Assembly: GCA_019454045.1 (NCBI GenBank)
Contig: SKCR01018442.1
Location: 124,001-188,000 of the forward strand
DNA from: Zanthoxylum bungeanum
Taxonomy: Eukaryota; Streptophyta; Magnoliopsida; Sapindales; Rutaceae
Direction of reading: 5' to 3'
Length of the DNA stretch: 64,000 nucleotides
Notes under the pieces: model-generated
Database searches by the model: none
What the model saw: only the letters and a program-made list of their open reading frames with translations
Told to the model about the DNA's origin: nothing
Made by a program: the position numbers and the translations under genes
Shown: in pieces, positions 23,270 to 35,400 of the stretch
How positions within the stretch are numbered: position 1 is the first letter of the stretch
Layout of the letters: the number at the start of each line of letters is the position of its first letter

Positions 23270-23665
23270 CAGTTTTGCCGAGAATGGTAATCCGAGAATG
23301 GAGCAAGGTTCGAGAATGAACTAGCCGAGAATGGCAATCCGAGAATGGAATGAGGTTCGAGAATGAACAAACCGAGAATGGTAATTCGAGAATGGAGCAA
23401 GGTTTAAGAATGAACAAGTCGAGAATGGTAATCCGAGAATGGAGCAGGTTCGAGAATGAACTAGCCGAGAATGAAAATCCGAGAATGGAGCAGAGTTCGA
23501 GAATGAACAAGCCGAGAATGGAAATCCGAGAATGGAGCAAGGTTCGGGAATGAACAAGCCGAGAATGGAACTCCATGAATGGAACACAGTTCGGGAATGA
23601 ACAAGCTGGGAATGGCACTTCGAGAATGGAACACAGTTTGGGAATGAACAAGCCGGGCAGTCTTG
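23270..23665 (+). repeat. Tandem array of GAGAATGGA / GAATGAACAAGCCG units
   Basis: About eight copies of a unit near 45-60 bases built from CCGAGAATGGAGCAAGGTTC and GAGAATGAACAAGCCGAGAA. The minus-strand frames here read as repetitive peptides (periodic PFSxCSF-like text) only because of the repeat. The unit is unlike those on either side. Confidence 0.85.
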
Positions 23666-23679
23666 CCAGGTATGACACT

Positions 23680-24380
23680 CCGGGTATGGAGACATATCAG
23701 TATTAGTATCAGTTTGGGGCCAAGGCCCACATCAGTATCAGTATCAACTTGGGGGCTAGGCCCAAATTATCAGTATCAGTTTGGGGTCGAGGCCCACATC
23801 AGTATCAGCTTGGGGGCGAGGCCTACAACATCAAAATCAGATTTGGGGATGATTCCCAGGGTCGAGACTCACATCAGCGTCTGTATTAGATTTGGGGGAT
23901 GAGTCTTGGGGCGAGGCCCACATCAGCATCAGTTTTGGGGATGAGTCCCAGGGTCGAGGCCCACGTCAGTATCAGTTTCGGGGATGAGACCCAGGGTTGA
24001 GGCCCACATCAGCATCAACATCGGTTTTAGGGATGAGTCCCAGGGTTGAGGCCCACATCAGCATCAGTTTTGGGGATGAGTCCCAGGGTCGAGGCCCACG
24101 TCAGTATCAGTTTCAGGGATGAGTCCCAAGGTTGAGGCCCATATCAGCATCAGCATCAGTTTTAGGGATGAGTCCTAGGGTTGAGGCCTATATCAGTATC
24201 AGTTTTGGGGATGAGTCCCAGGGTCGAGGCCCACGGTAGTATCGGTTTCAGGGATGAGTCCCAGGGTCAATGCCCACATCAGCATCAGTATCGGTTTCGG
24301 GGATGAGTCCCAGGGTTGAAGCCCACATCAGTATCAGTTTCAGGGATGAGTCCCAAGGCCGAGGCCTACATCATCATCAG
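23680..24380 (+). repeat. Tandem array of GGGATGAGTCCCAGGGTCGAGG units
   Basis: Roughly a dozen or more copies, each about 50-60 bases. The core is GGGATGAGTCCC followed by AGGGTCGAGGCCCACATCAG and then TATCAGTTT. Each core can fold: GGGA pairs with TCCC over a four-base loop, and GGG pairs with CCC around TCGAGG. Confidence 0.88.
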
Positions 24381-24910
24381 TATCAGTTTTGGGGATGCGT
24401 CCCAGGGTCGTGACCCACATCATCAACAGTTTCGGGATGCGTCCCAGGGTCGAGGCCCAATTTGTCAGCGGTATTGGGATGCGTCCCAGGGTCGAGGCCC
24501 CTGTTGTCGGTTGCAGTTATTGGGATGCGTCCTAGGGTCGATGGCCCCCTGCATCATTTAGTTTTGGGGATGCGTCCCAGGGTCGAGGCCCCCGTTGTCG
24601 GTTGCATCTATTGGGATGCGTCCCAGGATCGAGGTCCACTACATCATCATTTTCGGGATGCGTCCCATGGTCGAGGCCCACATTTTTTCAGCGGTATTGG
24701 GATACGTCCTAGGGTCGAGGCCCCCGTTGTCGGTTGCATCTATTGGGATGCGTCCCAGGATCGAGGTCCGCTGCATCATCATTTTCGGGATGCGTCCCAG
24801 GGTCGAGGCCCACATATTGTCAGCGGTATTGGGATGCGTCCCAGGGTCGAGGCCCCCGTTGTCGGTTAAAGTTATTGGGATGGGTCCCAGGATCGAGGTC
24901 CACTGCGACA
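24381..24910 (+). repeat. Higher-order tandem array, about 133-bp period
   Basis: The monomer is about 44 bases (GGGATGCGTCCCAGGGTCGA core). Three monomer variants form a higher-order unit of about 133 bases: copies of the CCGTTGTCGGTT segment start near 24591, 24724 and 24856. The array grades into the GGGATGAGTCCC array to its left, which differs by A to C in the loop. Confidence 0.85.
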
Positions 24911-25027
24911 TCCTCTCAGTTCGAAGCAGCAGGCAAGTCAGGTGGCAGCTGGCGAGCCAGGTAAGTAAAAATGTGTTGCATAAACTTTGATAGGATTTTC
25001 ATTGTCACACACTGCACAAGTCCCATC

Positions 25028-25041
25028 AAAGTGGGGGCGAC
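25028..25041 (+). other. Polypurine tract of non-coding element
   Basis: AAAGTGGGGGCGAC abuts the 3' LTR start at 25042. Confidence 0.85.
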
Positions 25042-28000
25042 TGTAGGCACTGCATTTTTGCATGTAAGACCCGATGATGAGTCTCATTTAGAGGCACTAC
25101 CTTTTAAGTCGCGGAAGCCGCGGGAAACGGACGTCGGAAGGGAAAAAGTCAGAAATCAGTATTTTTGTTGGATTCGCTGGAGTAGCTTCGGGTTCGCTTG
25201 TTGAACCTCCGTTTTAAAACACACCCTTAGCCTAAACCATCACTAAGACACACACCAAGCCCAATCCAAAAATAATTAAAACACATGTCACAAATCGAAA
25301 TTAAATTAAATTAAATCCAATTAAACTAAAACCAATTAAATTGAATTTAAACCAAATTAAACAAAAATTAAATTAAACTAAATCAAATCCAAATCCAATC
25401 AATTAAATCCAATTTAAATTAAAATTAAATTAAATTAAATTTCAATTTAAATTAAGTTAAAATTAAATCTAAATACCAAAATTAAATAAATCTTTTCCTA
25501 AATTAAGTAAATCACTTACCTAATTTAAGATATTCACCCACCAAATTACAATTATTCCTTTCCTTTAACAAACCAAATATAATAAATTCTCATTTAATTG
25601 ATTTCTTTCCTTATTCAAAATCCATGCAACCCTAATTCATAACTATAAAAAGAACAAAAACTTCAACCCTGGCTCTCCTCTCTCTCTCGGCACTTCAACC
25701 AAAATAATACAAACCCCAAACAAAGAATGAAACCCTAACAAGCTCTCGGCCCCTCACAAAACCTTAAGCCTAAGAAACACTCAGCAGACTCCCCCTCTCT
25801 AGACGCCCCTCTCCCTCTCGCTATCACAACCCTCATCAGACCTTAACTGCACGCCAACAGCCGCCATCACCCTTTCAACGCAACACCTCATCACTGCCTT
25901 CATCACGCCAGCAGCCTCTCCACTACAAAAGCCAATATACTGCCTAATTCATAGCCAACAGCCCCCACGTAACAACTCCATTCACGCTACTACACGTACC
26001 TTAACAAAGCCAACACATTCACGTCCTCACGCCCACGATCCACCCTCATGTAAGCCATCAACCCTTCTGTCGAGAACAAATCCTCCATTCAGCAACCACT
26101 CACGCCTATTGCCCCTTCATTGATGCAACAAACATACCCTCCACTCAGCCCCTCAGTTCACGCCCTTCGACGCCACGAACCAGCCCCTTTACCCCACAAT
26201 CTGCTCACGTCCACACAGCCTTCAACAACCCTTAACTGCCCACAAAACCCTCATGCACCCTCACGTTTTAGCCCATCAACTAAACGCACAACACTGCCCA
26301 CTTGGTTCACGCTAAGTAAGTCACCAAAGCAACCCCCCCTTTATAACATTCTTCACAAGCCACGCATAGACACGTCCCTAAATCCTCCACTGACTCAAGC
26401 GCAAAGACCAACAATAACCACCCTTTAAGCCAACGAAACCGAGACAAAACAACCTATATTCAGCGTATGAACCACAGACCTTAGGCACCCAAAACAGTCC
26501 CCGAAATTGCCTAAAAACTGCCCAAAATAGTCCCTGAAACTGCCCAAAATTGCACCTGAAATACACCCCAAAAATAGTCCCATAATCTCTGAAAACAGTC
26601 CCCAAACAGTGAACAAATCACCCTAAAATAGTCCAGAAAACTGCAGTAAAAAAAACAACGGAAAACAGTGAAAAAACAGTAGCGAAACGGAGTGAAGACA
26701 GTGGCCTAAACAGCAAAACAACGAGCAAAAGTATTGAACCAGTAAACCGGAAGAGTTGCAGAGTATTACCCCTTCCGACGGACTTGTAACACACTTCCAA
26801 AAGTCGACACTCAAGGTTAGACCTGAGGGCACTTTTCACATCCATTTTCATTCGTATTTTGATTGTTTATTAAGTTTTATTTATTATGGAATGATATGTG
26901 TTATGGCCCTTGAATAAAATGTAAAATGAATGTATTATGGAATGATGTGTGTTGTGGCCTTTGAATAAAATGTAAAATGTGTCGCCTCTTGTGGTATATA
27001 GGATGGAAACCCAGACATAAATTCCGTAGCCGAATCCGAATGGACGGTAGTGCGGTCTGTACTTGGGATACAACTCCACGTACCACTTGAGCAACGTCAC
27101 ATATTTTGTTTTATGTTGTTTTGATTCATTTATTATCCGTTATTTAAATTCTGCATGTTATTTGATTGTGTAATGATGAGATAAAGCGTATGGGCTTAGT
27201 AAGTTGGATTAAAGGTCCTCCATTTCGAGGGGTTAAAATCCTTTACCACGATGTTTCGCCGCGCCGGATGACGTATATTCGGTTGAATGTAAGATGTGTT
27301 CAACCGGGTAAACAAAGTCCGATATTGTTGTCTTTATGTTTATATGCATTATGTCATTAGCGCATGAGCTTAGTAAGTTGGATTAAAAGTCCTCCATGTC
27401 GAGGGGTTAAAATCCTTGACCACGATGCTTTGCCGCGCCCTTTAGCCTGTTATTCTTTATTAGGTGTCATCTATTCATCCGTTCACGTATGTGTCATGTT
27501 GTTTACTGCATTTTGGAGGTCACTGCTATAACCCCGTTCGAACGCGTCTCAGAACGCCGCACGAACGCATGTTCTCTGTCTCGGTTCGTTCGAACACGTT
27601 TACGAACGCTACTCGAATGCGAACCTTCTGTTTACCGTTCGAACGCGGCTACGAACGCCGCACGAACGCCCACGGTAAACAGGCCATCTTCCATCACATG
27701 TCATGCATAATTGTTTCTTAGGTGATTTCTCTTGTATCATGTAATCAATCACACTATTTGTATCCCTGCATTTATCTATTTGATGTGTTCATGAGATGGT
27801 ATTCAAGCATGATTAGGCCGTTAGTATGTTACTTGGTTCTTAAGCATGATTTAGTCTATTTATTTGTTCATTTTCAAGCATGATTAGTCACTTATTTTGC
27901 GTTTGGAATTTGCATTATGCTTAGGTTGTTCTTTGTTTTCCGCATTATATGATCGAAGTATGTTCATGAGACTGCCGTGTGCTATTGCATGTTCGCCGTT

Positions 28001-28306
28001 ATGATGATTAATTTCATGCATGTGAACTTAAAAGTAGAATACTCTTGGAAATATGTTGCTTAGGCTTGGTTAAATTATTGCACAAATCATTTCATTACAA
28101 GTGGCATAAGTAAGGGACCATTCCGAACCCAACGGTTTGAGGTCTTCCCTTGCGAGGGGTGAGTGCAGCCTTAAATCTTTTTCCCGGTTCACACCGGGTG
28201 GCGACTCCATTATTCTCCGGTTTAGTCCCCCGCGGGCTACTCCGTACTCCCAACCGGGCCGCGAGCCCGGAAACAAACAGCGTCGCCCAGTTTCTGTGTT
28301 CCCACA
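25042..28306 (+). repeat. 3' LTR of non-coding element
   Basis: A 3265-base copy of the LTR at 17335, with the same TATA box, low-complexity tract, CGTTCGAACG cluster (27535-27680) and 3' block. Scattered single-base differences show the insertion is not brand new. Confidence 0.92.
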
Positions 28307-30532
28307 CCAAATAGTGTCAGGGAAGTTCATGGGCGCCCGAACAGTGATAGATTCACTGTTTGGGCAGCCGTCACCCGGTTGGCTCAATATCCACCCGATA
28401 ACGCCGTTTTTCACCGTTTTCGGTTATTTCAACTCGGAAACTCTTTCCAGCTATTGTTCCAACTCCTAAAACACATCCATTACATTAACATAACATCAAA
28501 TACATCAACATATTCACTGAAAAATTCTGATATGATCCAGAACACAAATTAATGATTTTTCATGCTTTAATTCCAATTTTTAAGATTAAATCAATTAATC
28601 TTAACACCAATTCAAAGTCACCACACATGAATGACTCTAGAAAAATTCAAGGCATAATAAGAGTGTCTATCACACTCTAGAATGGCAACAAGGTTGTCCT
28701 TACTATAATCTAGTTCAAGTCACATTCACACATGCTTTAAGCTTCCAAATCCATCAACCAACAACAAAAACCCCAAAATTTAAGAAAATAAAGAACCCTA
28801 GAACCATTCGAAGAATTCAAGAAAACATGCAACTAAATTTGAAGCTTAGGGTTAAGTAGATTACCTTTAATCCCTTGAAATCCAAAACTTTTTCTTGAAT
28901 TTTCCTTAGTTTTCTTCTTGATTTCATTAAAGCAATTTTAGGGCTTATTTTTGGGAGAGAGTCGGCCATGGAGGAGCTTAAAAGAATAAGAAAAACATTT
29001 CCCATTTATAATAAGCATGACCGACTTTGGGGATAAAGAGGGGTAATTTTGTCATTTCCTATTTTAATAAAATTAAAATCAATTTAACTTTATATTAACC
29101 AATCAAAATTGGACAAATAAGTATAATTAATTCATGCCACATCAACCAATAATAATTGGAAAAATTCCATAACCTTTATGGAAAAAGATTATTAATTAAT
29201 AATTCAAATATTTAACAATTTAAATATCAAATAATTAATTAATGCCATTATTATTATATATGTATTTTATTTACAATAAATAACAAATATATATATATTT
29301 ATGGCATGTGTCAAAATCTCATTGGACGAATAATTAATGTGTATCTAATCGTATTATGTATCAAATACAAATACACAATAACTATTATCGGACAAAATCC
29401 CCTAAAACATGTGTTATCATTTAACCGATTAAACGATCCGAATTAACTCACTTAATCCGGTGAAGTATTATGAATAATCAGTATTATTCATATCGCGTTG
29501 CCCAAGTGCTCAACGAGTACACTTCATATTGTGGGACTATCTAAGTTTAGATTTATCCGTCACGAAATCCAATTTCGTGTCTATAATCCACCCACTCATG
29601 GATTATGACGACCACAAATAATCACGCTAAACTATACAAGTCGAGGTCATTGCATACGTATAATCCCTCCATCACATGCTATCCATATTATACCTGGGGT
29701 ATAGATGAAAACGTCAAACCCATTTGGTGTAATATAGTCGACTTTCAATTTATGATCTCTAAATAATATTCGGAACTGGTTTCCGAAGTTATACCACATC
29801 CATGGATTTACTAGATCGTAAACACGTGCAGATGCATATGCCTTGTACACAGGACTGACGGATCCTATCTTGATACGCACTGGATATCATAAGCATCAGT
29901 CCACACCCAACGAACAGGCGGAGGTGTGATCATAAATAGATCGTTGATGTGACTGCCATCAAAGTGTGGAGGATAACTCATATATCCTACTGTGGTATCT
30001 CAAGTCGAATGACCACTATGCTCGCTCAACTCGAGACTGTTCCTATTGATGTTGGTGTACCATCTATTAGTAAACTTTCAGTGAGTTATTCAGTGTCTTA
30101 TCAAATAAACACCTACATGTCTATATGAGTCTCCCGAGACTCATGGTTCATTGGGATTAACCATCGGACCAAGTCACGATATACGACATGTACTAGTCTC
30201 AGCAGATTTTACTAACCGACCCATGTTAGCAAATCTTGACCAGGAACTTTATTTAAGGATATACATCTTATAGTTCGCTTCTCAATGTTAATTACAAACT
30301 ACGTTGTAACTGCACATTATATTGTAAATCCTAGGGTCTTTGTCTAATATATATGTATCACTAAACCAGATTTAGTTTCAATCTAATCATAATCAGATCG
30401 AATAAGTGTATAAAATACAAGGGTGCTACCATTAAATTAAGTAATATTATGGAAAATAAAATTGCTCGTATTCATGAATCGGACATAAATACGATCCATA
30501 TTGGCACTCCAAGCACCAACCCTAACATGAGA

Positions 30533-31618
30533 AACCAATACGAGAGAGATTCTAGAATCTGATTTCACCTAGTTATTCCCTATGTATTTGTCATGTCATT
30601 CAATTCTTATTCAGTTGCATTGTTTATAAGTCAAAAATCCTAATTCTTTCACTCCCTCTCCCGAGCAATAGTGAAAATATTATCAAATACAGACTTTGAT
30701 ATCCATATAAAAATCTAGTAATCAATAACTCATTACGCTTTGTGATTCTTTGTTAACGACTTCAAAGGAACTATAAATTCTCCCGAAGTCTATAAAACTC
30801 TTAGGTTATATTCTCTAGATCATATTCAAATTCCCTCCCCCCCCCGAGCGATAGATTCTAAGCATGCATTATCTCAGTTTGTGGCCAACAAACAAGAAGT
30901 ATTAAACGCAAGAGAATACAAATAAATTGAAATATAACTTCATAAAACTCAAATTAACAAACAATACATAGGTTCAAGCATTGGCTACATCATCCTCTAG
31001 AATTATGGAGTTAGTTCATGACCAAATATTAAAACAATGAAAGTAGGGTCATCAACATAATGGATATCATTAGAGTTTAAAGAAAGAAACTAGATGATAA
31101 AACTCAAATTGAATCACTTCCTCTTCGGACGTCACCGCTTTCGTCTCCTCTTGTCACTCTTCAATCCTCCTCCATGGATCTCTCTAAAAATATGTGTTTT
31201 GAGTCTTATGTTGTGTATTAGCCTCGTTCCTAGGGTTTTGGACGAGCTTCTATATATTTAGGGAAGTCATGGAGTCCTTATGGATGTAAAACACGACCAA
31301 ATTAAGCTTCTGGGAGTCTGTCAGGGCGCCGCGGCGCCAAACTCTCGGCCATAATATATATGGGAAGGCTGAAGAGGCGCCGCGGCGCCTGAAAGTGGGC
31401 GCCGCGGTGCCAGTTGGTTTTTCTGGCTTGCCAATTTCTGCGTTTTTTACTTTCCCACGTGCTTCTTATGCGTTTGTAGGGTCCCAAAACACGTCAATTT
31501 GCCCCAAGATTCATGTCCGAATGCTTCCTACGTATAAATCATAAAAGAAACTACAAAAGACATTACATGACACAGAAACTTAACAAAATAATAAGCTAAA
31601 AATGCATGAATAAAATCA
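30533..31618 (-). repeat. 5' LTR of Athila-lineage element, outer part
   Basis: This continues the LTR cut at 17056. It carries two perfect GGCGCCGCGGCGCC palindromes (31325-31338 and 31376-31389) and a related third near 31397. In the 3' LTR copy one of these is altered by C-to-T or G-to-A type changes. The LTR ends TCA before the TSD ACAAT. Confidence 0.88.
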
Positions 31619-31623
31619 ACAAT

Positions 31624-32437
31624 GTTATGAAGAAATCTATTTTTAATCCACATGCAATGAAATAGATGTAAGTAATCGAATCCCCGTTACTGCTGCGGTT
31701 CTCCAACTAATGCTACTCAAATTTATATAATATTCTTATGATAAGAATTAATGCCGCAAAAAGATTAGAAGGCGCACTAAAATATCACCATACACAATGT
31801 CCGGTTAACCAAGAGATGATTGGTTCAATTGTCCTTTGATTCTTATCACCAATTTTTTTAATTACCCTTCTTTACTAATATTATATATTATCACTAATCA
31901 AGTAAATTCAAGAAGCCCTAGACAATTTTCAATGGCATCTCAATTACAAACTATTCTCTCTAATTAAAAAATATTATTGGATAACAACTTCAACGGTGTC
32001 AATCGATTCTTTTCTCTTCTGTCTTTCATTTTCTAGAACAAGAAAGAATAAGATAGTGTGTTTGTTGGGTGCAAGAGCAAGAGAATAAAAAAATTATCAT
32101 ATTTTTATAGTTTCATAACAAATGGAGCATATGTTTAGTGTTTTATTATATGGTGACACCAACAAAGAATATATTTAATCTTTTGACACTTTCTAATCAA
32201 TAATCAACAATGATTTAAACATCTCACAACATCCTGTGTTTGTTTCCCAAGAAAATAGTTGAAGAAAATGAAGTCGATATGCTAGTGTGGTAAATAGAAC
32301 AAACCATCCATTTTCCATTTGAGAAAGCAAGCAGGAGAATCCAGAAGGGTGAAAACAATAATAAATTACACACCATTAGCATAATTGTACCAAAGAAAGA
32401 TTAAAAGGAAAAGAAATTGAAAAGCCAAAACTAAGTT
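31624..32437 (-). other. 3' flank and 3' UTR of the OBERON-type gene
   Basis: AT-rich sequence. The part nearest 32437 is presumably the 3' UTR of the minus-strand gene. I see no other gene or repeat. Confidence 0.45.
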
Positions 32438-35400
32438 TTACACCCACTGCTGCTTTGTGGCATCGATTCTCTCCAACAAACCAGCAATCTCAGCTTGCAT
32501 TCTCATCTTCATTTTGTAATAATCGCAGTGTGAATCTTCCAAAACCTTTAGTTCTTCAAGTTTCTTCCTCCGCCTTTCTTCCGTCTCTTGCAAACACAAC
32601 TTTGAAAGCTTGTGGGCATACTCATCTTCCAACTTCGCAGTCCTGGCACGAATCATCCGTTTGAATTCCACTGCCTCTCTCTGTGCTTCATCTGCCTTGT
32701 TCTGGAACATTCTTGCTTCGGCTTCTTTAATACGCACAATGCTTTCCAAGCTGTCAAACTCATCATTTGTTGATAACTTACCAAACTGGAATTCATCTTC
32801 AACTTTCGGGCCACCCATGAGGTCTTTCTTGAAAAGATCTCGCTGTCCACTTGAAGAGGTCATGTTGTAAATGGTATATTTTGGTGGTAGAGAAGTAGCT
32901 GGTGGAATCGGAGTTGCATCTTTTTTGACACTTGCTTCAGCTACCATCAAGTCATTCAAAGATGTTCCAGAAGCAGGATATGCTGACATAGTGTCTGCAT
33001 CTATTTACCCCAAAATGAAAAAATTAAACAAAAAAAAAAAAATGTTAAATGTGCAAATCACCAAAATAACATGGGCAAACTAAATCAATTTGAAATTTGT
33101 ACAAAATCAGGTTCAGTTCAGGAATCTAGTAAAAGGCTAAAAACGGGAAGGAGGCAAAGAGCATCATCATATATAACAAAATAGCCAAATAAAGTGTAAC
33201 ATGGAAAGCAATAAAACAACACAACCCTTCTTCAAGCTAATAGTAGCAATAAAATGATACGAGCTAAAAAACTTGCTACTACTCTTATTGCACCGTCTGG
33301 CCAACAGTATAATCATGACAAATTGTCAGATCAAAACCAAATACTCCTTTATTATGTGTTGTATTACATGTCCATGCCCAGAACCGGTTTACTTTATCTT
33401 CAAATTGGAAATTTTCTAACTGAATGCCTACGAATATATTCATACCCGGTGCCCTAATACACAGCCATCAATCCATGAAGCAAGACATATTGACCTAAGT
33501 TATATTTCAGATAAAAAACTTAATCAAGCATTGGGGTGTCGTTTATTGATTTATTACTTAGACCCCTTGCAAAACACAGTAATAAACTTCTCACAAATTT
33601 CTCCGTAAATTCAGAATAGATTGTCTAATTAAAGAAACCAATGGGTGATAATTATTCAGAATAGAATAATATAATTATTATGAGGAAGAATTTTAGCCTG
33701 AACCTATTATTTACATACCAAAAACTGGCAGTTTTTTTAGTGAAATTCCAGATATTTTCCAACTTCAATGGATACTCATAAAGTTTCTTGAGTTAAATAT
33801 ACTTATTTTCACTCTGAAATAATTCACGATTTTTACCTCTAGACATCGTCAAGCAAATAAATGATGTCTCCAGAGTTAGCCCAAGACATAAAAATCCAAA
33901 TTATATTAGATTCTCATCGCAAAGACTTGTTGAACCATGTCTGTTCAAGTTTTAAACAACGAATTTAACAGCACCAAATGGAATACTCAAGTTTATAGAT
34001 ATCAGACTAAGGATATAGGAGAACGAAGCTAGTAAGTAAACCAAATTCACTCTATCTCAAGAAACAAAAGCAACTTTCGAGTTTCAACTGCATTACTACC
34101 AGCAGAAAATAAAATGAGAAGTAAAATAAACTTCCACATTCAAAATTCCAGCAAATTAAAATGTTTGCAATAGTTAGCTCACAATTTTCCATTTGTCTCA
34201 ATGTTGTTTAGTCTAATGAGGGTAAATTTTGTCTCTACTAGCTATTGATAACATGCATTTAAATAGAATTATTTTCCGATTCCGGAAGATTCCTCTACAA
34301 TGAGGCCTTTTGTTGATAAATCAAGTTTCCATATCAAGGACATTTAATATTTAATCCAAACATTCATCTCTTTTTTTCTCTATTTGATTTTTTTTCCCAT
34401 TTTCCTGCTACAAGTCATTAAAAACACAGACAAATGAATTCAACTTCTAAATGAAAGAAATATGAAAAGGTTTAGTCTCCATGCGTGGCTCAAAATTACA
34501 ATGAGGCCTTTTGTTGATAAATCAAGTTTCCATATCAAGGACATTTAATATTTAATCCAAACATTCCTCTCTTTTTTTCTCTATTTGATTTTTTTTCCCA
34601 TTTTCCTGCTACAAGTCATTAAAAACCCAGACAAATGAATTCAACTTCTAAATCAAAGAAATATGAAAAGGTTTAGTCTCCATGCGTGGCTCAAAATTCC
34701 AAAAGGAAAAAAGGCCTAACAAATGAAATTGGTTATCCACGGATTTTTCACTGGGATGTGATCAACATATGGCCACTTCAACTGACAACAAGTAGCATTA
34801 AAACTGTATGGATATAACAACTGAGTAAAGTCAGGAAACTTACTATAGAAGAACTGAATAATGAAAGTGCAAGCATCCGAAGGAGACATCACTTTGTTTT
34901 CCAGCTTGGAGACCAACTCGGCAGCCTTCTTTTGCAATTCCTTTCCTTTAAAATCATTGCTTCTCTTGAAAATTTTTGTAACACAATCAAGCTCCTTGAT
35001 CAAAGTATCCAAACCCCAATCCTTCGCGCAAAGCAAAAACACATCCTTAACAAACCCAAGCATCTCCGAAGCATGACCACACCCAATGCAGTGGAATTGC
35101 ATCTCAGAAGTTCCCGATGGCCCCTTCAAGCTCGGACCAGGCTTAATCAGATTCCTCTGAATACCACAAGCAGCATGGCACCAATGTGAACAAACATCAC
35201 AGCCAACCCAACTGCAAGTGTTGTTAGCACAATCAAAATTCAGACAAATCGGACACATACATGAGCTGCAGAATCCTTTATTTGTGGAGCAAATTTTACA
35301 GTCACAATCATCAACAGGCAATATGCTCTTGCAATTCACATTTTTACACCTCATATACAAGAAAATCTCCACCAGCTCATTTACAGGAAGCTGAATTTTA

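Larger units (their letters stand above)
17335..28306 (+). mobile_element. Complete non-coding LTR element (tRNA-Arg-primed, Ogre/Tat-like, LARD type)
   Basis: Paired LTRs (17335-20585 and 25042-28306), a primer binding site and a polypurine tract define a full 10.97-kb element. The flanks CCTAA and CCAAA form a TSD with one mismatch. The 4.46-kb internal region has no gag, protease, reverse transcriptase or integrase on either strand. It is largely tandem repeats. This fits a large retrotransposon derivative that must use proteins from a relative. The primer site and the abundance of internal tandem repeats recall the Ogre/Tat group of Ty3/gypsy; that assignment is inferred, since there is no protein to classify. 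LTR identity looks about 97 percent by eye over sampled stretches. Confidence 0.88.
17057..30527 (-). mobile_element. Solo long copia-type LTR (interrupted)
   Basis: On the minus strand it starts TGTTAGGGTTGGTGC and ends with a TGTTGG/CCAACA terminus at 17057. The start matches the 3' LTR of the copia element at 55256 (TGTTGGGGTTGGTGC). Shared internal text includes a stretch around 30090-30170 that mirrors 55560-55620. Without the insertion at 17335-28306 it is about 2.49 kb, similar to the 2408-base LTR at 55256. Flanks are GGAGA and TGAGA, a TSD with one mismatch. It holds no coding domains, so it is a solo LTR. Positions 28312-30527 are entirely this LTR and hold no gene. Confidence 0.82.
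12660..31618 (-). mobile_element. Gag-only Athila-lineage LTR retrotransposon (with nested insertions)
   Basis: The element runs on the minus strand. The 3' LTR is 12660-13953, the internal region 13954-16862, and the 5' LTR 16863-17056 plus 30533-31618. A perfect TSD, ACAAT, flanks the whole (12655-12659 and 31619-31623). Its primer binding site matches tRNA-Asp, the usual Athila primer, and the gag is Athila-like. Without its insertions it is about 5.5 kb and has no protease, reverse transcriptase or integrase, so it is non-autonomous. The 5' LTR was split by a copia LTR, and that LTR by an 11-kb element. The outer end of the 5' LTR (near 31611) lacks about 18 bases present in the 3' LTR. 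Confidence 0.9.

Noticed and set aside
23217..23695. Long minus-strand frames with periodic Ser/Cys/Phe peptides
   Set aside because: They are translations of the tandem array, and a repeat length divisible by three keeps frames open by chance.
24316..24990. Overlapping plus-strand frames with repeated GMRPRVEA-type text
   Set aside because: Same cause: the tandem repeat is open in more than one frame and matches no known protein.
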